Below are positions 33,245 through 38,850 of a DNA stretch of 38,850 bases, in pieces. Numbering within the stretch: position 1 is the stretch's first letter; each line of letters starts with the position of its first letter. A program made the translations under genes and the position numbers. Under the pieces are notes generated by a model. It was given only the letters and a program-made list of their open reading frames with translations, was not told where the DNA came from and searched no databases. This DNA comes from Euryarchaeota archaeon UBA58 (GTDB lineage Archaea; Thermoplasmatota; Poseidoniia; Poseidoniales; Thalassarchaeaceae). The stretch is from assembly GCA_002498525.1 (NCBI GenBank), contig DAHR01000017.1, forward strand, positions 75,735 through 114,584, read 5' to 3'.

Positions 33245-33844
33245 ATGGGCTTGGGTTGGTGCTGCTTTCGAAATTACCTCGGGCATGCGAAGGAGATTGG
33301 TGGAGACATCTCAGAATACCCACGATTCTTCCTCAAACCCGCGAGCGCGCATGTGGAGGCCGCAGCGGACGGAACCAACATCATCGAGATGCTGCGCCCG
33401 GATGAGCACATCGACCACGAGGTCGAACTCGTCGTCAGACTCGGCGCCGACCTCAAACCAGAAGCGATGTGCGTCGGCTGTGACACGACGAATCGAACTC
33501 GACAAACACTCGCCAAGGGTAAGGGTTGGCCGTGGACCGAAGGTAAGGCTTTCAAGGGCAGTGGAGTGCTTGGAACTTGGGCGCAATGGGATGATTCTCC
33601 AATGAGGTTGAGTCTCTCAGTCAACAGTGAGATTCGCCAGGACGACTCGACTGAATTGATGATTCACAGCGTCAGCCAACTCCTCGAACATCTGCACAAG
33701 TGGTACGACCTAACACCTGGAGACCTGATCTGGACGGGCACCCCCAAGGGCGTTGGCCCAATGAAAGCCGGTGATCTTGTAGAAGCCCGAATGACGAATT
33801 CAGACGGCGAAAAAATCAGCAGATTTTCTGCCGTCTGCCAGTGA
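33245..33844 (+). CDS. Fumarylacetoacetate hydrolase (FAH) family protein
   Basis: The 199-residue protein matches the short FAH/YcgM type. HIDHEVELVVRLGADL holds the metal-binding Glu pair, followed by CDTTNRTRQ, KGWPWTEGKAFKGSGVLG and the C-terminal IWTGTPKGVGPMKAGD. Family members hydrolyse or decarboxylate acylpyruvates and related 2-oxo acids with Mg2+; the best-studied short members act on acylpyruvate or oxaloacetate. The exact substrate is not shown. The start at 33245 is set by the TATA spacing. It likely heads a plus-strand group through 36956. Confidence 0.9.
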   Translation: MGLGWCCFRNYLGHAKEIGGDISEYPRFFLKPASAHVEAAADGTNIIEMLRPDEHIDHEVELVVRLGADLKPEAMCVGCDTTNRTRQTLAKGKGWPWTEGKAFKGSGVLGTWAQWDDSPMRLSLSVNSEIRQDDSTELMIHSVSQLLEHLHKWYDLTPGDLIWTGTPKGVGPMKAGDLVEARMTNSDGEKISRFSAVCQ

Positions 33845-33900
33845 ATTTCACGGATTTTCACGGCATCGGTTTGAAAAAGGGAACCCATCACCACGAGTCG

Positions 33901-34590
33901 ATGAAGACCGAGTTCGAATTCCAACCCGCATTCACACTGATGACCGCCCACCTCGATCCGAACGAGCAGATGAAGGTGGAGCCTGGCGCCATGGTGGCAC
34001 AGTCACCGGGCGTCGACATGAAGTCCGGAATGTCCGGAGGCTTCTTCAAGGGCCTCAAGAAGATGGCACTCGGTGGGGAGTCCTTCATTCTCAACACTTA
34101 CACAGCCGGACCAAACGGCGGCTGGGTCTCAATCGCACCGGGCTCACCGGGCGACATAGGCTCATTCGACCTCGCACCGGGCGAGAACCTCTTCATGCAG
34201 GGTGGAGCATTCATCGCATCCACAGCGAACGTCGAGACCGACACCAAGTTCCAGGGCGCCAAGGGCTTGTTCTCGGGCGAGAGCGCGTTCTTCCTCAAGG
34301 CGAGCACGACCGGGGGCGCAGGCACAGTCTTCTACTCAGCATACGGTGCAATCAAGGAGATTGAGATCACCCCAGCAACACCAGCCATCGTCGACACCGG
34401 TCACGTCGTTGCGTTCAGCGACGGTGTCGGATACAATCTCACCAAAGTCGGCGGACTCGGCTCGGCTCTGCTAGGTGGAGAAGGGCTCGTCATGAACTTC
34501 AGCGGCAACGGCAAGGTCTGGATTCAAACCCGAAACATCTCGGCTCTAGCAGCAAGGCTCCTGCCGTTCATGGCCAACCGCAGCAACTGA
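33901..34590 (+). CDS. TIGR00266 / AIM24-like protein
   Basis: The 229-residue protein has the beta-helix-like AIM24 pattern: MKTEFEFQPAFTLMTAHLDP, VEPGAMVAQSPGVDMKSGM, then repeated strand-turn units with GGESFILNTYTA, LAPGENLFMQGGAFIAS, TPAIVDTGHVVAF and GEGLVMNFSGNGKVWIQTRN. Bacterial and archaeal members are cytosolic proteins of unclear function; the mitochondrial relative AIM24 affects inner-membrane organisation. A GTG at 33841 overlapping the previous stop is possible, but ATG 33901 begins exactly where the family begins. Confidence 0.9.
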   Translation: MKTEFEFQPAFTLMTAHLDPNEQMKVEPGAMVAQSPGVDMKSGMSGGFFKGLKKMALGGESFILNTYTAGPNGGWVSIAPGSPGDIGSFDLAPGENLFMQGGAFIASTANVETDTKFQGAKGLFSGESAFFLKASTTGGAGTVFYSAYGAIKEIEITPATPAIVDTGHVVAFSDGVGYNLTKVGGLGSALLGGEGLVMNFSGNGKVWIQTRNISALAARLLPFMANRSN

Positions 34591-34630
34591 TTGAGTAAAC
34601 CACAATCTGCTCGGAAGGTTCATCCTATCC

Positions 34631-35665
34631 GTGGCTGAGCGCACATCCGTGAGAACTACCTCAATTCTGCTCGTCTTGCTGCTCACCGCACCGATTCTCG
34701 CAGGTTGCCTCGGCGGCTCAACAAACGACATCGACGAAGCCTGCGACGAGCAGGAATACTGGTTCGAAATCTCAGAAGATTCGCCATACCCCGGCCTCGA
34801 CTGCGAAACCGGACTTTCCAAAACCCTGGCGATGACAATTTTCGTGCATCGAGACAACGAGGGTATCGATTGGCTGATCAACGAAACATCGATCGACACC
34901 GGAATCGAACTGATCAACTCGATCTACAACCCATATGGAATACACTTCGTCCTCGACGAGATAATCTGGATCGACGAAGCCTTTCCGGACGTCCAAGACG
35001 AGGAGGATGAGGGTGAGGGTGAGAAGCCTGGCACGATCAACAATTCAAACGAAGATGGCGGTGATTTCGGTGACCAGATCTCGGTCTCACAACTCGGCGA
35101 TGTTTTCGCTGAAGGCTACAACCCAGCCAATGTCAACATCGTCATGCAGAGTATCGGATGGGGTTCTTACAGCATGTATCCGTGGTATTCGCGTGAATAC
35201 TACATCAGCACGGTGCGGGCATCGACATTCGCGACAAGCCCGGTTCCCAGCCACGAACTCGGCCACTTCCTCGGACTCTACCACACTCACCAGTTCTACG
35301 ACGACCCAAACTCGGATTCGGACCTCGCAAGAGCATTCATCTGGACACAGGACTGGCTCACGCCAACCGAGCAGTGCTACAGTACGGGTGACTTCATCTG
35401 CTCGACCCCATACGATTGTTACATCTGGTGCGAGGAGATTCTCGGTTGCACCGCCAATGCCTATGAGAGCGACCGGCCGGATCAGGAACCGAGCGAGTTC
35501 GCGAATTGCACAATCGAGCAGCATAACCCCTCGCGGACGAATCTGATGAGCCGTTACAGCGACCGCAGCGAAATCACTCCAGACCAAGGCGCCCGGGCGC
35601 GCTACTTCATCGAATTCATGGTCGTGAACGAGCGAAACGGAAACCAACTCGTTCTTGTCGAGTGA
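34631..35665 (+). CDS. Lipoprotein metalloprotease (M43/pappalysin-like)
   Basis: The 344-residue protein starts at GTG 34631. A signal peptide ends in the lipobox LAGC (23-26), so Cys26 should be lipid-modified and the enzyme held on the outer face of the membrane. The catalytic motif HELGHFLGLYH (208-218) is the extended HExxHxxGxxH zinc site of metzincins, and NLMSRYSD (about 309-316) supplies the Met-turn. Several Cys after the active site (CYSTGDFICSTPYDCY, CEEILGC) resemble pappalysin (M43) disulfides. An Asp/Glu-rich segment (about 120-145) may bind calcium. It would degrade external protein. Confidence 0.88.
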   Translation: MAERTSVRTTSILLVLLLTAPILAGCLGGSTNDIDEACDEQEYWFEISEDSPYPGLDCETGLSKTLAMTIFVHRDNEGIDWLINETSIDTGIELINSIYNPYGIHFVLDEIIWIDEAFPDVQDEEDEGEGEKPGTINNSNEDGGDFGDQISVSQLGDVFAEGYNPANVNIVMQSIGWGSYSMYPWYSREYYISTVRASTFATSPVPSHELGHFLGLYHTHQFYDDPNSDSDLARAFIWTQDWLTPTEQCYSTGDFICSTPYDCYIWCEEILGCTANAYESDRPDQEPSEFANCTIEQHNPSRTNLMSRYSDRSEITPDQGARARYFIEFMVVNERNGNQLVLVE

Positions 35666-35680
35666 GCAACTCGGACGGCC

Positions 35681-36958
35681 ATGGCGAGTGCGAGTGAGAT
35701 GGGCGCGCGCCGCATCACCAACGCCTGGCTGATCGACCACGACGGAGCAACCCAACGCGGCGATTTCATCCTCAACGCCGACGGTTCTTGGGCAGAGAGC
35801 AGCGGCGACGAGGATGTCCTCGAAACCATCGACGGCATCGACCGACTGATCACCCGCTCTTTCCAGAACTGGCACACTCACCTCGCGATGATTCTCAACC
35901 GAGGCATGGGTGAAGGATTGCCCCTGATGGAATGGCTGGAATCAGCAATTTTTCCAGTCGAGAGTCGACTGACCCCTGAACTCATCGAGATTGGCACACG
36001 CGCAGCAGCAGCAGAGATGATAGCGACAGGAACGACATTCGCCTGCGACATGTATTTCCACACCGGAACGATAGCGAGAACTCTGGCAGAAACGGGCCTT
36101 CGAGCAATCCTCTGCGGCCCGATAACAGACGGACTCACACCAAATTTCGCACCCGGCTCAGGAGATGCACTGCGCCACATGGAGAGCCTAATCCGCGGCC
36201 CATCACCCCGGCCCGAGCGCATAGAGTACGGAGTGGGAACGCATTCGGTTTACGTGTGCGACGAGGAGATTCTGCTCAAGGGTTCAGAATTGGCAAAAAA
36301 AACCGGGGCGATGCTCCATATCCACACTTCCGAGACGCGCAAGGAGGTTGCGGATTGCCACGCCGAGCACGGTATGTACCCCATCGAGTATCTCGACTCC
36401 ATAGGCTACTTCCAAAGCGCAGATGATGGGGGCACGGTGTGTGCACACTGCGGCTGGGTCACCAAGAAGGAGATGAGAATACTCGCTGGCCACGACGTTC
36501 ACGCCGTTCACTGCCCGACCTCAAACCAGAAACTCGCCTGCGGGGGGACAATGTCCTATCCAGCGATGAAGGATGCTGGAGTCGATGTGCGGCTGGGGAC
36601 GGATGGTTCAGCGAGCAATAACTCTCTGGATATGCGAGCCGAAGCAAAGAATGCAAGCTTGATTCAGAAACACGATCACTGGGATGCACGAGTATTGAAT
36701 CCAATTGCGACTTGGCAATTGGCTACCCAGGGCTCACAGGATTGGGTGACTTGGGATCTGGACGATATTCGGATGAAGCCTGTTGGGAGAGATGGGCGAC
36801 GCTTGTTGGCGAATGTCCTCTACTCCGGCGGGCGCGTTATGGATGTCTTCGTCGAGGGCGAGGCGCTGCGACGCGATGGTACGACCTTGACCGTCGATGA
36901 GCGAGCAGCAGGGCTTGCCCTCGATGAGGCTGTCATCGACTACTATGCGGGCCTCTGA
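35681..36958 (+). CDS. Amidohydrolase (MTA/SAH deaminase-like)
   Basis: This 425-residue metal-dependent hydrolase has an amidohydrolase TIM barrel. HTH (65-67) with the preceding FQNW gives two zinc ligands; HIHTSET (213-219, His215), VCAHCGW (His256) and GTDGSASNNSLDM (Asp308) complete the metal site. ILNRGMGEGLPLMEWL is the LxRG..DDLPLxEWL segment of the MtaD/ATZ/TRZ group, which deaminates methylthioadenosine, adenosyl-homocysteine or guanine-like rings. Substrate specificity cannot be fixed. ATG 35681 follows the protease gene by 15 nt; an ATG at 35699 is possible. An A8 run (36294-36301) does not break the frame. Confidence 0.9.
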   Translation: MASASEMGARRITNAWLIDHDGATQRGDFILNADGSWAESSGDEDVLETIDGIDRLITRSFQNWHTHLAMILNRGMGEGLPLMEWLESAIFPVESRLTPELIEIGTRAAAAEMIATGTTFACDMYFHTGTIARTLAETGLRAILCGPITDGLTPNFAPGSGDALRHMESLIRGPSPRPERIEYGVGTHSVYVCDEEILLKGSELAKKTGAMLHIHTSETRKEVADCHAEHGMYPIEYLDSIGYFQSADDGGTVCAHCGWVTKKEMRILAGHDVHAVHCPTSNQKLACGGTMSYPAMKDAGVDVRLGTDGSASNNSLDMRAEAKNASLIQKHDHWDARVLNPIATWQLATQGSQDWVTWDLDDIRMKPVGRDGRRLLANVLYSGGRVMDVFVEGEALRRDGTTLTVDERAAGLALDEAVIDYYAGL

Positions 36959-36980
36959 ATCAGAGGATGCCCTCTGATTC
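36957..36980. terminator. 10-bp perfect hairpin after the amidohydrolase gene
   Basis: GAATCAGAGG (36957-36966) and CCTCTGATTC (36971-36980) form a perfect 10-bp stem with a 4-nt loop, overlapping the amidohydrolase stop codon. It lies between two convergent genes. A GGTTTGG stretch follows on the plus strand. It may protect or end the mRNA; archaeal termination usually relies on U-tracts, which are weak here. Confidence 0.5.
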
Positions 36981-37040
36981 GGTTTGGACTCTCGTAAGTT
37001 TAGAAGCTCAGAGGTTCAAATCCACGAGGACGCTGTAGAA

Positions 37041-37526
37041 TCACTCGCAGAATACTCGAACGGAATCACCATTCTGACTCAAGATGTCCACTTCCAGCTC
37101 TTCTAACGCTTCCATAGCCTCATCCTCTGACAGAGACTCAAACAGAATGTTGAGGTCGATACCTTGGTCATCCAACTCACTGCGAACCTCTTTCGGGATC
37201 ATGTTTCCCAGTCGAAGCCCAGCTCTGGCTAGCGCGAGTGGCACTCGGACGTTGACGTTGTCTCCGTCATGACTGGTTATCTCGACCTTTAGAAAACGGG
37301 GCTTCCCCCCCTTTCTCCTCGAGGGGGATACTGACTCGATATTGGACATCCCCCTTAGGCCCGACTCCAGTTTCTCCAAGTCTGAGCGCAGCCTTTCCTC
37401 GTCGAGGCCGATTGGGGGAAGAGGGGGGCTGTCGTCCATAGCATTCAGTAGCCTTTCAGCCTCCTCCAGACTAATCGTCCCAGCGGATAGCATTTCCAGT
37501 ATCTTCTTCCTTTCCTTCTCGTTCAT
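37041..37526 (-). CDS. SHOCT-like domain protein of the DUF2089 cassette
   Basis: The 161-residue soluble protein starts with a helical-hairpin module, KKILEMLSAGTISLEEAERLLNAM split across residues 7-30, typical of SHOCT-like domains. A Pro-rich linker follows, then PRFLKVEITSHDGDNVNVRVP and PLALARAGLRLGNMIP, and an acidic end with DILSQNGDSVRVFCE. The latter resembles bacterial YvlB-like proteins with the IxIDDGDGVRIxCE ending. GGTGAT lies 5 nt before the ATG. It is the last of three minus-strand genes and shares its hairpin module with the first (the DUF2089 protein). The function is unknown; binding the DUF2089 protein is inferred. Confidence 0.82.
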   Translation of the reverse strand: MNEKERKKILEMLSAGTISLEEAERLLNAMDDSPPLPPIGLDEERLRSDLEKLESGLRGMSNIESVSPSRRKGGKPRFLKVEITSHDGDNVNVRVPLALARAGLRLGNMIPKEVRSELDDQGIDLNILFESLSEDEAMEALEELEVDILSQNGDSVRVFCE

Positions 37527-37541
37527 TGTATCACCATCTCC

Positions 37542-37802
37542 TCACCAAGCCCGGATTACGATAGTCGGGCCAATCGTTGGCTCGACCTGCACTTGTAGTC
37601 CGGACATGTGAAGAGGAATTGCGAGGGTGGCAGCAAGAGCCGCGAAGGCTTCGATTCGTAGAGCACCGAGGGGAATTAAGAGAGCCGCTAAGAGGAGCCA
37701 TAGCGGCCAGAGAAGAATCACGGGTAGTGGTAAAATCGCCCAGGGGGGCCCGATTCTGACGGTGAACAACCATGGCAGCACCCCTATTCCCCCAATCCTC
37801 AT
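37542..37802 (-). CDS. Small membrane protein of the DUF2089 cassette
   Basis: The protein has 86 residues from the ATG at 37802. The frame extends to 37916, but that would overlap the upstream gene by 59 nt. After MRIGGIGVLPWLFTVRIG come two closely spaced hydrophobic segments (about 19-43 and 48-62) rich in Leu, Ala and Pro, then a strand-like tail ending TIGPTIVIRAW. No family name is known to me. Genes of this size and shape stand beside DUF2089 and SHOCT-like genes in bacteria, as I recall, so I read it as the membrane member of the cassette. It ends 15 nt before the SHOCT-like gene. Confidence 0.7.
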   Translation of the reverse strand: MRIGGIGVLPWLFTVRIGPPWAILPLPVILLWPLWLLLAALLIPLGALRIEAFAALAATLAIPLHMSGLQVQVEPTIGPTIVIRAW

Positions 37803-37857
37803 CTCTGATACAATCTGCTCTTGTGAAATCTGAACTCTGCCCAGAGGTGATGGTGGA

Positions 37858-38217
37858 TCATTTCGACCTCTCCAACATCTCGAGGGCCTCCGCGACAGTG
37901 ATCTCGCCTTTCTCAATCTGATCCAGCACTTTCATTTTGGACGATGGCAGGATGAATTGGTCGTCGATTCTCTTAACCACCGACTTCAGCATTCTCTTTA
38001 CAGTCGGGTAGCTGATCGAGAGCTCCTTCTGCATCGCTCGATTAGAGCCTTTACATCGCAGGAACGAAATTACGAAGTCCTGATCCTCTAGGGACAGGTG
38101 AGCTAACGGACCGAGGTCGAAGATACCTTCGAGAACAGTGTCACAAGAACCGCACTTCGCGCGATCATAAACCATGGTGCGATTGCATTTCGGACAGTTG
38201 AGCATTGATTGACCCAT
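37858..38217 (-). CDS. DUF2089 protein (zinc ribbon and HTH)
   Basis: The 119-residue protein starts at ATG 38217, where AGGAGGT lies 8 nt upstream; an ATG at 38265 would sit inside the promoter. CPKC (8-11) and CGSC (22-25) form a zinc ribbon. DLGPLAHLSLEDQDFVISFLRC and LSISYPTVKRMLKSV form the helix-turn-helix of DUF2089, and the C-terminal MKVLDQIEKGEITVAEALEML is the SHOCT-like hairpin. The HTH suggests a DNA-binding regulator. It is divergent from the ammonium transporter gene across 207 AT-rich bases, so it may control itself and amt. Its base composition is more AT-rich than the rest of the window, consistent with transfer from bacteria. Confidence 0.9.
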   Translation of the reverse strand: MGQSMLNCPKCNRTMVYDRAKCGSCDTVLEGIFDLGPLAHLSLEDQDFVISFLRCKGSNRAMQKELSISYPTVKRMLKSVVKRIDDQFILPSSKMKVLDQIEKGEITVAEALEMLERSK

Positions 38218-38260
38218 GTTTCGCGACCTCCTATTATTCGATAACTTAACCGAAATAGCA

Positions 38261-38272
38261 GACATATATCAA
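38261..38272 (-). promoter_or_regulatory. TATA box of the DUF2089 cassette
   Basis: The minus strand reads TTGATATATGTC. A start about 26 nt downstream (near 38240) gives a leader of about 23 nt that includes the AGGAGGT ribosome binding site (38226-38232). Confidence 0.6.
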
Positions 38273-38305
38273 TATTATTAATTTATTTTTGAAAAATTAT
38301 TCACT

Positions 38306-38317
38306 TTTTTATAATAT
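38306..38317 (+). promoter_or_regulatory. TATA-like element of the ammonium transporter gene
   Basis: TTTTTATAATAT lies in a stretch of almost pure A/T (about 38254-38330). The transcript would start near 38338 and carry a leader of about 87 nt. The two divergent promoters are within about 45 nt of each other, so one regulator could act on both. Confidence 0.45.
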
Positions 38318-38424
38318 TTCTGAATTTCCTTGCGGGCTTGGACTCACGATGACTGGAGGGGCGACTCATTCCCTACCGCTACATCAGTCCCAATGACTAA
38401 GTGTAGATTATCAATGCACGAATC

Positions 38425-38850
38425 ATGCCTTTAGACACTGGCGATACTAGCTTCATGCTCGTAGCCACCGCACTTGTAATGATAATGACACCCGGATTGG
38501 CCTTCTTCTATGGCGGCCTTGTGAGCAGGAAGAATGTCCTCGCAATCATGATGCAGTCCTATGTATCCATGGGTGTCTCGACGATACTCTGGGTCGCAGT
38601 GGGGTATTCATTATGTTTCAGCGGCGATGTAGGGGGAATAATCGGAAATCTGGATATGGCTTTCCTGAGAGGCATCGAACCGACTGATCTTTTCGGTGGT
38701 GCCGACGGCACCATTCCGCTATTGTTATTCGTCGCCTACCAGATGATGTTCGCCATCATCACGCCGGCCCTGATCACTGGGGCCTTTGCCAACCGAATCA
38801 CCTTCAAGGCCTACCTGATCTTCCTAGTGGCTTGGCAGATTCTCGTCTAC
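38425..38850 (+). CDS. amt: Ammonium transporter Amt, N-terminal part (runs off the window)
   Basis: From ATG 38425 the first 142 residues are present. The start matches the Amt/MEP/Rh family: DTGDTSFMLVATALVMIMTPGLAFFYGGLVSRKN, continuing with FVAYQMMFAIITPALITGAFANRI around TM3, the segment with the phenylalanine gate and the conserved Asp/Gln region. Amt trimers conduct ammonium into the cell. A GlnB-type regulator gene often follows amt; here the window ends first. The gene shares its upstream region with the DUF2089 cassette. Confidence 0.95.
   Translation, partial: MPLDTGDTSFMLVATALVMIMTPGLAFFYGGLVSRKNVLAIMMQSYVSMGVSTILWVAVGYSLCFSGDVGGIIGNLDMAFLRGIEPTDLFGGADGTIPLLLFVAYQMMFAIITPALITGAFANRITFKAYLIFLVAWQILVY

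Noticed and set aside
36294..36301. Run of eight A bases in the amidohydrolase gene as a possible frameshift
   Set aside because: The reading frame is intact across it and all metal-binding motifs lie in the same frame.
38218..38265. Upstream ATG extension of the DUF2089 protein
   Set aside because: The extension covers the TATA box and the AGGAGGT ribosome binding site, which both point to ATG 38217.
1..38850. CRISPR arrays, insertion sequences, integrases, toxin-antitoxin or restriction genes
   Set aside because: I looked for regularly spaced repeats, transposase-like and nuclease-like proteins and found none; the window is mostly core and metabolic genes.

Overview
The window looks like a chromosomal segment of a free-living archaeon, most likely a marine planktonic member of the Thermoplasmatota (Poseidoniia / Marine Group II or a close relative). 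Archaeal markers are ribosomal proteins eL15 and eL21, RNA polymerase subunit Rpb4/F, a DUF655 protein, Pus10, a tRNA-Tyr with a C1:G72 pair and a 27-nt intron at the canonical 37/38 site, TATA boxes about 26 nt upstream of starts, and a PGF-CTERM-like surface anchor. The lineage is inferred from gene content: FtsZ, secreted M14 and M43-type peptidases, an Na+-coupled symporter and a large RND exporter. No marker was compared with a database.

Layout. 1-584: a cut-off secreted protein and a PRC-barrel protein (minus). 709-1607: eL15 and the intron-containing tRNA-Tyr (minus), each with a matching TATA-like element. 1608-3996: a roughly 300-nt leader, ftsZ, a PGF-CTERM-like surface protein and a 26-codon mini-ORF (plus). 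3997-11230: a very tight minus-strand operon, M14 carboxypeptidase > Na+ symporter > NAD(P)HX repair enzyme > GtrA > hisS, with junctions of 0-1 nt. 11345-13078: MscS channel and phosphoglycerate mutase (plus). 13113-14393: an unusual membrane protein that resembles a degenerate kinase (minus). 14489-18281: HAD phosphatase, cis-prenyltransferase, Nudix, RidA and phosphomannomutase (plus). 18282-20277: a small membrane protein, tRNA-Thr(CGT) and pgk. 20379-22497: M24 peptidase, LOG/TIGR00725 protein and a DUF59-like protein.

22732-28160 is an information-processing run on the minus strand: pus10, eL21, rpoF, DUF655, ksgA, then an unrecognised coiled-coil/zinc protein, a 2Fe-2S ferredoxin and a single-pass membrane peptide. 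28405-33079: a reduced-zinc-finger DnaJ, an RND/MMPL exporter and a DUF971 protein (minus). 33245-36956: FAH-family hydrolase, TIGR00266/AIM24-like protein, a lipoprotein metalloprotease and an amidohydrolase (plus). 37041-38217 is a more AT-rich three-gene cassette (DUF2089 zinc/HTH protein, membrane protein, SHOCT-like protein), divergent from an ammonium transporter that runs off the end.

Taken together, the genes fit a heterotroph that degrades extracellular protein, imports amino acids with Na+, runs glycolysis or gluconeogenesis (pgk, gpmA) and makes polyprenyl-linked glycans (cis-prenyltransferase, HAD, phosphomannomutase, GtrA). No complete defence system, CRISPR array, insertion sequence or prophage was seen. 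The best candidates for undescribed biology are the protein trio after ksgA, the degenerate-kinase membrane protein, the surface protein and mini-ORF behind ftsZ, and the DUF2089/SHOCT cassette facing amt.
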